A DNA stretch of 64,000 nt from NCBI GenBank assembly GCA_039931615.1, contig JBDTRR010000011.1, positions 1 through 64,000 of the forward strand, written 5' to 3'. Positions 17,147-26,735 of this stretch are shown here, piece by piece. The translations under genes were made by a program, and so were the position numbers. Source of the DNA: JAHFUI01 sp039931615 (GTDB lineage: Bacteria > Acidobacteriota > Vicinamibacteria > Vicinamibacterales > CAVVIG01). Position 1 is the first letter of the stretch, and each line of letters begins with the position of its first letter. The notes beneath the pieces were generated by a model. It was not told the origin of the DNA. It did not search any database and worked only from the letters and a program-made list of their open reading frames with translations.

Positions 17147-18336
17147 GAGGTCCAGACCAGGTCGGCCCGCGCCGCCTGCAAACGCGGTCGGAAGGCGCGC
17201 ATCCCCTGATCGAGAGACTCCGCCTGTTGCAACGCCTGGTCCGCTGCCTCGTCCTGGCAGGTGGCGGCACGCGTCAGCGCCAGAATCAGCCAGGCACCGG
17301 CACTGCGCGGCGTCATCGCCACTTCAGCGTCGGCTGCGGCCAGCCATCGATCGATCTGCCCGGCGCCGGCAGCGGCGCGGATTGACGCCAGCAACTGTTT
17401 CCAGGTATCGGACTGGTAGTCGTCACGGAAGGCGTCGGGATAGGTCAGCGCCAGATCGAGGGCGCGGGAAAAGTGCTGCGTCGCCTCGGCATGCTCCCCG
17501 TCCCGGCCCTCGAGCGCAGCCAGGGAAACCAGCGCGCGGTTGACCTTCCACTCGCCCGATCCGGCCATCGCCGCCAGCAGGCGCCGATACAGGTCCTTCG
17601 CCCCGCCGGTCCGGCCGAGGTGTTCCTGGGCGATTCCCAGAAGCAGGAACCCGCCGGCCCAATCCGCCAATCGAGTGAGCGGATCTTCGCTGCTGTTGCG
17701 GATTCGCTCTTCAATCGGTTCTCTGGCGAGAGGCTCCAGCGTCTCGATCACGCGCGACCAGTGTCCCTGCCGGTAGAACAGTACGGCCAGATAGTAGCGA
17801 CCCGCCGCCCACCCGGTCCCTTGTTCCGCGTCGATGCCACGGTTGTAGCAGTGTTCGGCCTCGCTCAGACCGCCGGCCTTCTCATACGCCTGACCGGCTG
17901 AATACCAGACGAGTGGATCACGAGAGCCCCCGTCCGGGACGGCGTCCAGCACGGCGTCGAGCGCCGCCCGCGCCGCCGCCGGGTCGCCGCGCTCGGTGCG
18001 TCGATTAGCTTCACGGAACAGAAGCGCTTCGCCCAGACGGTCGGGCCTCGACATGATCCCGGCGGCGAGTTGCCCGGCCCTTTCCCACCGGCCGGCGAAG
18101 AGCGCCGAGCGGAACGCCAACCGGTGCTCCGGGCCAGACCCGCTGCCGGAGTCCCCGTTCAGCCCACAGCCCGCGGCGCGGTCGCGCGTCTGTTCCAGCG
18201 CACAGCGGTTGCGGACGACGGCGCTGAACAGCGGGGGACCAAATTCGAAGACGATCAGCGCCACGAGCAGCGCCGCGAAGGCGACGCGAACCGATGACCA
18301 GCGGTCGCGATCCGCCTGGTTGAGTCCGCCGATCAA
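17131..18336 (-). CDS. Membrane-anchored tetratricopeptide-repeat protein
   Basis: From TTG 18336, which overlaps the preceding stop as TTGA, the product has about 401 residues. A single membrane segment (AFAALLVALIVFEFG) lies near the N-terminus. The rest is a series of helical TPR-like units such as LVWYSAGQAYEKAGGLSEAEHCYNRG with the W-G-Y-A-F-A-P spacing. It has no enzyme motif. It probably scaffolds membrane glycosyltransferases or polymerases in the locus, an inference from position only. The longer frame to 18654 is antisense-like over the upstream gene and is not used. Confidence 0.72.
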   Translation of the reverse strand: MIGGLNQADRDRWSSVRVAFAALLVALIVFEFGPPLFSAVVRNRCALEQTRDRAAGCGLNGDSGSGSGPEHRLAFRSALFAGRWERAGQLAAGIMSRPDRLGEALLFREANRRTERGDPAAARAALDAVLDAVPDGGSRDPLVWYSAGQAYEKAGGLSEAEHCYNRGIDAEQGTGWAAGRYYLAVLFYRQGHWSRVIETLEPLAREPIEERIRNSSEDPLTRLADWAGGFLLLGIAQEHLGRTGGAKDLYRRLLAAMAGSGEWKVNRALVSLAALEGRDGEHAEATQHFSRALDLALTYPDAFRDDYQSDTWKQLLASIRAAAGAGQIDRWLAAADAEVAMTPRSAGAWLILALTRAATCQDEAADQALQQAESLDQGMRAFRPRLQAARADLVWTSCRPR

Positions 18337-19205
18337 AATGGGCTCCGCAGCCGCGTCCGCCACAGCCGGAAGAAGCGCCGCTCCGGAAACAGGTCCCTGA
18401 GGATCCTGATGTAGCGAATCGGATTCTCCCTGACGACAGCCCAGGCGCGCACCGCAAAGGAACAGTAGTAGTAGCCGCGATGCCACCAGCGGTTCAACAG
18501 CGGACTCGCGAAGCGCTGATTCATGTGGCGCTGCTGCACGAGCATGGTGCCGGCCAGGTAGCGCTCGGAGTCCTGCGCGTTGGACTTCGCGGTCGGCACG
18601 AGCCGCGAGGTGGCGAGCGGGATCGGCACGTGGAGAGGCCGGCACACCTTCCACATCCGCAGGAACAGATCCCAGTCCATGTGGTAGTGCAGCTGTTCAT
18701 CGACCGGGCCGACCCGGTCAAGCAGCGCGCGGCGGAAGAACACCGCGGGCTGGCCGAAATAATCGTGATAGAGCAGCGTCTCATACGACATCGAGTCGAA
18801 CAGCCGCCGTCTCATCAACGTCTCGCCCCGCGGGTTGGTGTAGAGATAGTCGCCGTATAGAAAGTCGACCTCGGGATGCTCGGCAAAGCATCTCGCGACG
18901 GTGGCCAGAGCGCCGGGCAGGTAGGTATCGTCCGAATTCACCCAGCCCAGCACCTCGCCATGGGCGAGCGCGAATCCCTTGTTGATGGCGTGCGATTGCC
19001 CCCGGTCCGGCTCTGAAACCCAGGACGTCAGCCGGTCAGCGTAGCGGCGAATGACGTCAACGCTGCCATCGTCGGATCCGCCGTCGATGACGAAGTACTC
19101 CTTGTGCGGATGGTCCTGCTCGAGGACGCTGCGCAGCGTCTCTTCGACGAACGCCACCTGGTTGTAGGAAGGGGTGACGATCGAGATGAGGAGCGGTCCC
19201 GTCAA
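18333..19205 (-). CDS. Glycosyltransferase family 2 (GT-A)
   Basis: This 290-residue enzyme has the GT2 start ISIVTPSYNQ, the nucleotide-binding DGGSDDGS and the metal-binding NSDDTY. The segment SWVSEPDRGQSHAINKG is typical of this group. It lacks membrane segments and would act at the cytosolic membrane face. Its TTG start overlaps the upstream GT4 stop as TTGA. The donor and acceptor are not predictable. Confidence 0.88.
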   Translation of the reverse strand: MTGPLLISIVTPSYNQVAFVEETLRSVLEQDHPHKEYFVIDGGSDDGSVDVIRRYADRLTSWVSEPDRGQSHAINKGFALAHGEVLGWVNSDDTYLPGALATVARCFAEHPEVDFLYGDYLYTNPRGETLMRRRLFDSMSYETLLYHDYFGQPAVFFRRALLDRVGPVDEQLHYHMDWDLFLRMWKVCRPLHVPIPLATSRLVPTAKSNAQDSERYLAGTMLVQQRHMNQRFASPLLNRWWHRGYYYCSFAVRAWAVVRENPIRYIRILRDLFPERRFFRLWRTRLRSPF

Positions 19206-20434
19206 GGCAGTGAAGTCAGCGTGGTCTTCATTCGCCGGACCGCCGGCAGCGGCGCAGCCGCAACCATGTCGCGGTAGATATCGACGAGCTTGGCGACCTG
19301 GGTTTCCGGATCGTGATGAACGAGCGCTTCCGCGCGCGCCGCGTCAGCCATCGCTGCCGTCGCCCGGGGGTGGCGAAGCGCGTCGAGGATGGCGTCCGCC
19401 AGCGCCCCGGCGGAATGCGGCTCGACCAGCAGGCCGGTCCGCCGATGTTCGATCACTTCCGGAATCCCGCCCACCCGCGTCGCGACAACGGGCACGCCGG
19501 CAATCTGCGCTTCGCTGACCACGTTGGGAGAAGTGTCCATGAAGGTTGGCAGGACGAGCAGCGACGCGCGAGCCATCAGCGCGCACACTTGCGGAGCCGA
19601 CTGAAAGCCATGCAACAACACGACGTCAACGAGATTGGTTCGCGCCAGCAGCGGCTTCAGGACATGGTCGATGTATCCCGGCTCGCCGGCCCCCGCCACG
19701 TGCAGGACCGTCCCGGGGAACTCCGCCACGATTGCCACCATCGCCTCGAGCAGAACCTCGATCCCCTTGGCCGGTAGCACGGATCCGAGAAAGAGCAGCT
19801 CAGGTCGAGTGGACGGAGCGGGGTCCCGTTGAATCGAAAAATATTCCAACCGCACCGGTGTTCTCACCAGATGAACCTGCGCCGATGGGTTGACCTGCCG
19901 GACGTAGTCGGCGGCGAACTGCGATGGGCAGATGAATTGCCGGCAGCGGCGGACGGTGAGCCGTTCGATGACGATCGGCACGATCCAGCCGGGATTGCGC
20001 AGCAGCGCGCGGGCGCCGAGCGCGGGAACGATTCTGCCCATGATCCCCTGCATCCGGATCAGCGCCGGGTAGCCGCTGGTCGCCGCGGCGTAGCCGAAGC
20101 TGCCCTCGGTCCCGAACCCCTGCACGAGATCCGGCCGGATCGCATCGAGGCACTGGTGAATCCTCCGGCGATCGAGCTGATACCAGAGCAGTGCCCGCGG
20201 CACGCGAGGAACGCGAAGGAAGTGAAAATGAATCCCCTGGTGCTCAAAGTGATCATCAGCGGAATAATCCCGGGCGACGGTCACGACGTGGAGCTCGACG
20301 CCTGCCGCTGCCGCGACCAGCGGCGCCTGGATGGTGACCCACGGTACCGGATGCAGCGCCTTACGGCTCTGCCGCAGGCTGGGCCGGGATCGGAAGGCGG
20401 ATGCCGGGTAGGGACAGACCCAGGCAATTCGCAC
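19202..20434 (-). CDS. Glycosyltransferase family 4 (GT-B)
   Basis: This 410-residue protein opens with MRIAWVCPYP and carries the C-terminal GT4 nucleotide-binding pattern: LLFLGSVLPAKGIEVLLEA, LVLPTFMDTSPNVVSEAQIAGVPVVATRVGGIPE. The Glu-x7-Glu is replaced by a less acidic SPNVVSEA form, which occurs in GT4. It abuts the polymerase-like gene upstream (adjacent bases 20434/20435) and is coupled to the GT2 gene downstream. Confidence 0.88.
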   Translation of the reverse strand: MRIAWVCPYPASAFRSRPSLRQSRKALHPVPWVTIQAPLVAAAAGVELHVVTVARDYSADDHFEHQGIHFHFLRVPRVPRALLWYQLDRRRIHQCLDAIRPDLVQGFGTEGSFGYAAATSGYPALIRMQGIMGRIVPALGARALLRNPGWIVPIVIERLTVRRCRQFICPSQFAADYVRQVNPSAQVHLVRTPVRLEYFSIQRDPAPSTRPELLFLGSVLPAKGIEVLLEAMVAIVAEFPGTVLHVAGAGEPGYIDHVLKPLLARTNLVDVVLLHGFQSAPQVCALMARASLLVLPTFMDTSPNVVSEAQIAGVPVVATRVGGIPEVIEHRRTGLLVEPHSAGALADAILDALRHPRATAAMADAARAEALVHHDPETQVAKLVDIYRDMVAAAPLPAVRRMKTTLTSLP

Positions 20435-21919
20435 TCAAACCCCTCCCTGCGCGCTCTGGCCTGGCCGTCGACGCCGCTGTTGCCGGTGACGCTTCGCGAG
20501 CACTCGATTGCGGGCCTCGAGTCGACACGTCGCTCCGGCCAGAATCATCACCGGCCAGGACAGCGCCAAAGCCGACAGCGATCCGAACAAGCCGAGTGTT
20601 CCGGCCGCAAGCAGGATCATGACGCCCGGCACCGCAACCGCGGCGTAGCGGCGAACGGTGCCGTCCCGGGAACGAACCGCCGCCAAGTGGGTTTCGATCA
20701 GGACGAACAGATAGAGGCAGCCCAGCATCATGAAGGCGGGCACGCCGAATTCCAACGCCAGGCTGGTGGCCAGCGTGATCCGCGCATCCTCGCCGGACTC
20801 CCCGGCGCTGGACGCCAGATCCGATCGCGTGAAGCGTCCAAGTGCCCCGTCCTCCCGTGACTGCCCCATGCTGATCGGGTTCGAGTAGGCGTACGGCCCG
20901 AGCCCGAGCAGGAAGTTTCGCGGGCCCTGCGTCAGGATGGTCACGGCATTGCGGTAGGCGATCACCGTGCCGAAATTCAGCGGATCGTTGAGGGCCCGAT
21001 CGATCAGTGCCGGTACGCGGTTGGACGAGAGGATATCGATCCGATTGAACGCGATGAAACCGACGCTCACGATCGCCGCCAGCAGCGGCACCACGACGAC
21101 GGCCCGCTTGAACATCATCCGGGCGTGCCGCCACAACGATCCGCCAGAGTAGTACCAGAGCACCATCGCGACCAGGAGTGGCGAGATGAACAGGATCTTC
21201 AGCTCGCTGGGCAGAACCGCCGTCGCGGCCAGACCGATCGCCGGAAGAATCCTGAACCACTGACGCAGGAACAGGCCATCAGCGAGCAGCAACAGGCTGC
21301 CGATCAACAGCAAGCTGACGTTGACGTGAGCATCCGGGTTGAGCCCGGTGATGTCATCGCCGGCCGGGTAGCCAAGATAGAGATACTGGAGCCACGACGC
21401 CGCCGCCGAAATCAGTACCCAGCCGAGCACGAACCGGACAACAGTCCGCACGCCGGCGGGGTCCCACCGCAGCTCCCTGGCGATGACGAACACGACGATC
21501 GGCAGCAGGTACATGTAGACCAGCCGGCCAAAATCGATGGGACCGGTCACCGGGTGATTCAGGTAGGAGAGGATCGACAAGCCGACGAACAGCAGGCATC
21601 CGCCGAGCAGCGACACCGTCATCACCGACCGCCGCGCCATCACCACTGACAAGGCCAGGCCGACGATGACCACGACTTCAATGAACCGGACCTCCGCGGG
21701 CAGCGCGATCAGCCGCGTCCATCCATAGCCCAGCGTCCCCGGCAGCGTCGCGGCGTTGTCGTGCAGGAACGCATACGACAGCAGCGCAATCGCCGTCCGG
21801 ACCGCATCGCGCGAGCCGACGGCGGTCTTCCGGCGCGACCGGCGCGACACCAGCGCCAGCGGCGGCCGGGCCGCCATCGTCGTCACCGTTGCGTTTCCCA
21901 TCACCTGGTCAAGCACCAT
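20435..21919 (-). CDS. Polymerase-like polytopic membrane protein (Wzy/O-antigen ligase type)
   Basis: This 494-residue protein has about twelve hydrophobic helices and a long periplasmic-type loop between roughly residues 290 and 370 (rich in Asn, Arg and Ser). That is the layout of Wzy polymerases. It has no strong motif, as usual for that family. Its place between the flippase, glycosyltransferases and chain-length regulator supports a repeat-unit polymerase role. It overlaps the upstream glycosyltransferase by 11 bases. The Arg/Gln-rich last 20 residues are cytosolic. Confidence 0.72.
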   Translation of the reverse strand: MVLDQVMGNATVTTMAARPPLALVSRRSRRKTAVGSRDAVRTAIALLSYAFLHDNAATLPGTLGYGWTRLIALPAEVRFIEVVVIVGLALSVVMARRSVMTVSLLGGCLLFVGLSILSYLNHPVTGPIDFGRLVYMYLLPIVVFVIARELRWDPAGVRTVVRFVLGWVLISAAASWLQYLYLGYPAGDDITGLNPDAHVNVSLLLIGSLLLLADGLFLRQWFRILPAIGLAATAVLPSELKILFISPLLVAMVLWYYSGGSLWRHARMMFKRAVVVVPLLAAIVSVGFIAFNRIDILSSNRVPALIDRALNDPLNFGTVIAYRNAVTILTQGPRNFLLGLGPYAYSNPISMGQSREDGALGRFTRSDLASSAGESGEDARITLATSLALEFGVPAFMMLGCLYLFVLIETHLAAVRSRDGTVRRYAAVAVPGVMILLAAGTLGLFGSLSALALSWPVMILAGATCRLEARNRVLAKRHRQQRRRRPGQSAQGGV

Positions 21920-23072
21920 CGGTCCCGGTCGCGGCCTTGCCGGCGTCCCGGCCGGACCGCTCCGCCATCGCCTGTTCCAACACGCCCCGCAGGCGCGAAA
22001 ACCCGCCTTCCAGACTGAAGTCGCGCCGGACGGTTTCGAGCCCGGCCTGCCCGATCCGCTCCCTCAGGGCCTGGTCTTCAATCAAGCAGCTGAGCTTGTG
22101 CTCCCATTCGCGGGTCGAGCCGGCCAGGAAACCGTTGACGCCGTCGTCGATCAGGTCGACGCACTGTCCCACCGGCGAGCACACCGCCGGAATGCCGCCG
22201 GCCATGTAGACCGTCGCCTTCAACACGCCGCGCACGACCGACGCCTCGACCTGATGCAGCGGAAAGACGCCGATGTCCATCGCCAGCACTTCGTCGATCA
22301 TGCTGGCCTGCGAGTAGTGGGGCAGACAGGTGTAGCGGACCTTCTCGAACGGCGGCAGATACGGGCTGTCGTCCCCGACCCCGAGCAGGCGGACCCGCAG
22401 GTGGTCGTATCTGACGCATAACTGCTCCAATGCTTCCCACAGGGCAAACAGATTGTGCGCGGTCCTCGGGCTGCCGATCCAACCGAGGGTGATCGTGCCG
22501 TCGGGGTTCGCCGCGCGCTTGTGCCGCTGCTGGTCGAACCATTCGACCTGGGCGCAGTCCGGCACCACGGTGCATTGCCGATTGAACCGACGGACGTAGG
22601 CCGCCGTGTATTCGTTGTCGGTCGTGACGTAGTGGACGAGCCGGAGGACTTCGTCGAAGCCCAGGAGCTTGATCCAGACCGCGTCGCCGAAATCGAAGAC
22701 CAGCGGCGCGGCGGTGCCAGCGCGAAGCTTCCGGACCAGGCCCAGGGAGGACACCTTCGACATGTAGACCACATCGGCCCGCCTGGCGGCTCGGACGATG
22801 AAGAACTCGGAAACCAGGGCCAGCGACCGGATCAGCCCGGCCAGGACCTGTGCGACCCATCCGGTCATCAGCGGCACGAGCCAGTCGGGCGGGGTCTCGC
22901 GAAGGCGGACCAGGCCGGGTCGAAGGCGATTCCGGTAGCGGACCTCGAAACCGGCGTCGATCAGGCACTGATGGTAGATTTTCGCTCTGAGGACGCCGCT
23001 CGGGATGGCGGTGCCGGCCTCGAGTATCACCAGCAGCCTGGGCTTCCGGGGCCCATCGATACGCTCACTCAT
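21909..23072 (-). CDS. Glycosyltransferase (GT4/GT-B)
   Basis: From ATG 23072, which overlaps the flippase stop as ATGA, the product has 387 residues. A much longer frame to 24260 is a shadow of the flippase gene. The protein contains a short hydrophobic patch around residues 70-90 and the GT-B C-terminal half: TLGWIGSPRTAHNLFALWEAL, then DIGVFPL, then a VVRGVLKATVYMAGGIPAVCSPVG segment that aligns with the E-x-F-G-x-x-x-x-E region. It likely adds a sugar to the lipid-linked unit. Confidence 0.83.
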   Translation of the reverse strand: MSERIDGPRKPRLLVILEAGTAIPSGVLRAKIYHQCLIDAGFEVRYRNRLRPGLVRLRETPPDWLVPLMTGWVAQVLAGLIRSLALVSEFFIVRAARRADVVYMSKVSSLGLVRKLRAGTAAPLVFDFGDAVWIKLLGFDEVLRLVHYVTTDNEYTAAYVRRFNRQCTVVPDCAQVEWFDQQRHKRAANPDGTITLGWIGSPRTAHNLFALWEALEQLCVRYDHLRVRLLGVGDDSPYLPPFEKVRYTCLPHYSQASMIDEVLAMDIGVFPLHQVEASVVRGVLKATVYMAGGIPAVCSPVGQCVDLIDDGVNGFLAGSTREWEHKLSCLIEDQALRERIGQAGLETVRRDFSLEGGFSRLRGVLEQAMAERSGRDAGKAATGTDGA

Positions 23073-24700
23073 CGCGTGCCGCGCGGCACCGCCGTGGTCG
23101 ACGACGTCAGCAGATCCGGTCGGCTGGCATCCCGATTCCACAGCGAGCGAATCATCCGGACGACGACGTCCCCGGTCCACGGTACTTCCGGTCCTCCCCA
23201 GATGAAGATGATGCCGAGATAAGTGAGCACTCCGGCGCAGCCGCCGACGACGAGCTGGGCCCAGGCCGTATCGACCAGCGCGGCCGCGGCGCTCGCGGCG
23301 GCGCCGCCGATCAGCGCGGCAGCGCCGGTGCGCGCGAACGAGCCGCAGAACAGCCTCCCCCCGCCTCGACCCAGCCGCCATCTGAGGAGCGGCAGCTGCC
23401 ATCCGACGGAGAGCGACAGATAAAGGACATAGCCGGCAGCGACGCCGGCGGCCCCGAACCGGGCCGCCAGCCACGGCGTGTAGACGACGTAGGCGAGCGC
23501 CTCGATCACGCCTATCACGGCAACCGTTCGCGTCTGTTTCAGGGCATAGAACGCCCGGCCCGTGACGCTGCCGAGGCAGCCGGCCGCCATCGAGACCAGG
23601 TAGATACGCCACAGCACCGACACGGCGGCGGTGTCGGTGGCGAGGAACGCGCCGCGCTCGATCAGCGCGGTGATCATCGGATACGACAACGCGACGCCGA
23701 GGCCGATGGCCGGGGCGACACCGAGCCACATCACCCTGAGGCCGAGCGACAAGGTCCGGCGCAGAGCGGCGGCGTCCCCGACCGCGCTGTTCAACGCCAT
23801 GCGAGGAAAGATCACGGTGGCAATGCCAGTGGAGAGAAACAACGAGACCAGCGTGACCAGCCTGAATGCGTAGGCGAGGTGGGCGATCGCTCCTTCGGCC
23901 AGGCTGGACGCCAGGTAACGATCCACCAGCTGCGTGTAGCGAGTCAGCAGGCTGGAAACAGCCAGCGGCCACAGCAGCACGACGACCTGGGCCACGCCGG
24001 GGTGCCGCCAGTCGAGCGCCGGACGAATCCGCGCCTGGCCCGCCACGCCCCACCACAGCAGGACCGCCTGGAACGCCATCGACGCCACGCCGGCCCACGC
24101 CAGCCCGATCACTCCCCACGCCCGGACCGTCACCAGAACCAGCACCAGGTTCAACCCCGCGCCGAGCACCGGGACCAGGGCGGCCCACGCGAAGCGGCCG
24201 GTCGCGTGGTAGACGCCGATCAGCAGGACGACGACGCCCGACGCGGCGATGCCGGGCCACATGATGCGCGCGACGCGGGCCGCCAGCGCCAGCGACTCCG
24301 GACTCAGCCCCGGCGTCGTGATCCTGATCAGCGGCTCGGCGAGCAGCATGCCGGCAATCGCCAGGGCGGTCAGCAGGAGCCCGGTCGTGGTCACCACCGA
24401 GCTCGCCACACGCCAGGCTTCGCCCGTGCGCCCCGATCCGTCGTAGTCGATGAAGACGGGGATGAAGACGACGGCAAGCGCACCGAGCAGGACCGCGACG
24501 ACGTACTGCGGCAGCGTGCTGGCGGCCAGGAACGCGTCCATCTCGGCGCGGGCGCCGAAGATGCCGGCGATGACGACCTGGGTCAGCAGGCCGACCAGCT
24601 GACCGGCCACCGAGAGGAACGTGACGATCGCCGCCTGGCGCGGCAGCGTGCTGAACGCCGCGACCGGCTCACTGACCGTCGCCTCTTCTTCAATCTCCAT
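23069..24700 (-). CDS. MOP-superfamily flippase (MurJ/MviN-like)
   Basis: This 543-residue membrane protein has about fourteen helices. Its start (a helix with FLSVAGQLVGLLTQVVIAGIFG then AEMDAFLAAS) matches MurJ/MviN proteins, which flip lipid-linked precursors across the inner membrane. A Wzx-like job for the glycan repeat unit is likely here, because it lies inside the glycosyltransferase block and no other flippase is seen. It overlaps the epimerase upstream by 11 bases and the glycosyltransferase downstream by ATGA. Confidence 0.86.
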   Translation of the reverse strand: MEIEEEATVSEPVAAFSTLPRQAAIVTFLSVAGQLVGLLTQVVIAGIFGARAEMDAFLAASTLPQYVVAVLLGALAVVFIPVFIDYDGSGRTGEAWRVASSVVTTTGLLLTALAIAGMLLAEPLIRITTPGLSPESLALAARVARIMWPGIAASGVVVLLIGVYHATGRFAWAALVPVLGAGLNLVLVLVTVRAWGVIGLAWAGVASMAFQAVLLWWGVAGQARIRPALDWRHPGVAQVVVLLWPLAVSSLLTRYTQLVDRYLASSLAEGAIAHLAYAFRLVTLVSLFLSTGIATVIFPRMALNSAVGDAAALRRTLSLGLRVMWLGVAPAIGLGVALSYPMITALIERGAFLATDTAAVSVLWRIYLVSMAAGCLGSVTGRAFYALKQTRTVAVIGVIEALAYVVYTPWLAARFGAAGVAAGYVLYLSLSVGWQLPLLRWRLGRGGGRLFCGSFARTGAAALIGGAAASAAAALVDTAWAQLVVGGCAGVLTYLGIIFIWGGPEVPWTGDVVVRMIRSLWNRDASRPDLLTSSTTAVPRGTR

Positions 24701-25643
24701 CGGCGAGGCGGGCCTGCCGCAGGCCGTGAATCAGCGCCAGGGTGCGGCCGATGCCGTCCCGGAGGTTGCCCCGGAACTCGAACCCCCTGGCCTGGAACCG
24801 TTCCGCCAGCACCGAGTAGGAGAGCTGATTCATGATCTGGGAATCGACGTACTCGACCTTGACGTCGGGCACCACGGCACGGATCAGATCGACGATCTGG
24901 CGGACGGTGGCGTTCTCGGTCAGCACGTTGTAGACCCGGTTGTCGAAGAGATCGGACTGGATGACGAACTTGATCGCGCGCACCGCGTCTTCCAGATCGA
25001 GATAGGGACGGTACTGATCCAATGCCGTCCGCCAGACGGTCAGCGGCTGACCGAGTGACGCCTGCCAGCAGAACTTGTTGATCGCGGTATGGAAGCGCAT
25101 CCCCTTCGAGGTGTCGTAGATCGTGCCGAGGCGGCCGATGAAGAACTTCAGCCGGCCGGTGGCGCCCAGGGTGTGCAGCCGCTGCTCGGCCCGCAGCTTG
25201 CTCGTCGCGTACGGGCTCTGCGGCTGCAGATCCTCCAGCGGGCAGGTCTCATCGACGGTCTCGGCCTGGATGCCGTAGACGCTGGTGGTCGAGAGGAACA
25301 GCAGCCGGCAGTCCTGCCGCGCGCACGCCGCCGCGACGCGATCGGTCCCCTCGAAGTTGACCCGCTCGACCCCTTCCTGGACATCGAAGCTGGCAGCGGC
25401 ATTGGTCATCGCGGCGAGGTGGACGACAACGTCCACGCCGGCGAACAGAGCGTCCAGATCGTCGGTGCAGATGTCGCCTTCGACGAAGCGGAACGGCACG
25501 GCCTGCGGGAGATCGAACAGCGAACAATACCGCTGGGTCGACAGGTTGTCGAACAGCACGACCTCTTCGAAGTCGCGCGGCCGCAGACTGTGGATCAGCC
25601 GCGAACCGATATGGCCAAGCGCACCGGTGATCACGAGACGCAT
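24690..25643 (-). CDS. NAD-dependent epimerase/dehydratase
   Basis: This 317-residue extended SDR starts with VITGALGHIGSRLIHSL, has LSTTSVYG at the catalytic Ser position and SPYATSK with Tyr and Lys. The full triad is visible. It lies upstream of and overlaps the flippase, and is separated by about 100 bases with two dispersed hairpins from another SDR gene. The sugar it acts on cannot be named. Confidence 0.84.
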   Translation of the reverse strand: MRLVITGALGHIGSRLIHSLRPRDFEEVVLFDNLSTQRYCSLFDLPQAVPFRFVEGDICTDDLDALFAGVDVVVHLAAMTNAAASFDVQEGVERVNFEGTDRVAAACARQDCRLLFLSTTSVYGIQAETVDETCPLEDLQPQSPYATSKLRAEQRLHTLGATGRLKFFIGRLGTIYDTSKGMRFHTAINKFCWQASLGQPLTVWRTALDQYRPYLDLEDAVRAIKFVIQSDLFDNRVYNVLTENATVRQIVDLIRAVVPDVKVEYVDSQIMNQLSYSVLAERFQARGFEFRGNLRDGIGRTLALIHGLRQARLADGD

Positions 25644-25667
25644 TGTTGGATGGACCTTTTCAATTCT

Positions 25668-25715
25668 CGGCTTCAGCCGGATGTTCCGTCGTCCGACTGA
25701 AGTCGGACGCCACGC
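25668..25715. repeat. Two dispersed hairpins of the TGAA-loop family
   Basis: A minus-oriented short copy (CGGC-TGAA-GCCG at 25668-25679) is followed by a plus-oriented copy (GTCCGAC-TGAA-GTCGGAC at 25691-25708) with tail GCCACGC. They fill most of the 99-base gap between two SDR genes. Stem bases differ from the other copies while the loop stays the same, which points to compensatory change. Confidence 0.8.
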
Positions 25716-25742
25716 ACGGTACGTGGGAGCCGGCCCGCCGCG

Positions 25743-26735
25743 TCAGAGATACTCGCCCAGACAGCCCTTGAAGTAGTCGTAGGTCTTGCGCAGGCCGTCC
25801 TCGATGTCGTGCTCCGGCTGCCACCCGAGGGTCTTCCGGATCTTGGCGTTGCTCAGGACCGCCTTGCCGATCTCGACCGCCTTGCGATCCTGCGGCCACG
25901 GCACGTGCGTGACCCGTCCGGATCCCATGTGCCTGACCGTCATCTCGGCGATCTGCGCCACCGAGTAATGATGGTCGCCCACCGCAAAGAAGGTCTGGCC
26001 GTAGCTCTTCTCCGACAGTGCCGCCGTGATCAGCGCCGACACCGCATCCTCGACATACAGCACGTTGCGCAGCTGCTCGCCCTCGCCCCAGACGGTGATG
26101 TCCTTGTTCTGGAGCGCCAGGCCGACGAAGTAGTTGTTGAAGGTGAACTCGGCGCTGCGGATGGTCGCGCGCGGGCCGAACACGTTGGACAGCCGGATCA
26201 CCGTCGCCGGCAGGCCATACGCCCGGGCATAGACCAGCACGTATTTCTCCGACGCGCTCTTGTTGGCCGAGTAGATGTCGGTCGGAAACTCCGGATGGTT
26301 CTCGTCCGCCGGTTCGTACTGGAGCGGGCCGAGCTGCGTGCTGGTGCCGATATGCACCAGCGGCGCCTTCTTGTTGAACCGCCGCAGCGCCTCGAGCACG
26401 TTGACGACGCCGCGGCTGTTCGCGTCCAGATCGAACCACGGCTCGCGCATCGAGAACGGGTGCGAGGTCGACGCCGCGCAGTTGAAGACGATGTCCCGCT
26501 CGTAGATGTGCTCGACCAGGGCGTCGAAGTTGAGGATGTCGTCGAAATGCAGCTCGACCGAGTCCCTGATGTCCTGGATGTTGTAGAGCGTGCCGCCGGA
26601 ATGCGGATCGAGGTTGTCGTAGATCGCGACCTGGGCGCCCAGCTCCAGACATCGATGGGCGAGATTGCTGCCGATGAAACCGAGCCCGCCGGTAATCAGC
26701 ACCTTGCGATTCTTCAGGCTTGCCTGACTTGACAT
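25743..26735 (-). CDS. NAD-dependent epimerase/dehydratase
   Basis: From ATG 26735 this extended SDR has 330 residues; its ATG overlaps the upstream methyltransferase stop by one base (TGATG). It has LITGGLGFIGSNLAHR for NAD, GTSTQLGP at the Ser region and DIYSANKSASEKYV with Tyr and Lys. The usual YxxxK is kept. The C-terminal domain reads FVGLALQNKDITVWGEGEQLRNVLYVEDA, as in nucleotide-sugar epimerases and 4,6-dehydratases. Which of these it is cannot be decided. Confidence 0.84.
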   Translation of the reverse strand: MSSQASLKNRKVLITGGLGFIGSNLAHRCLELGAQVAIYDNLDPHSGGTLYNIQDIRDSVELHFDDILNFDALVEHIYERDIVFNCAASTSHPFSMREPWFDLDANSRGVVNVLEALRRFNKKAPLVHIGTSTQLGPLQYEPADENHPEFPTDIYSANKSASEKYVLVYARAYGLPATVIRLSNVFGPRATIRSAEFTFNNYFVGLALQNKDITVWGEGEQLRNVLYVEDAVSALITAALSEKSYGQTFFAVGDHHYSVAQIAEMTVRHMGSGRVTHVPWPQDRKAVEIGKAVLSNAKIRKTLGWQPEHDIEDGLRKTYDYFKGCLGEYL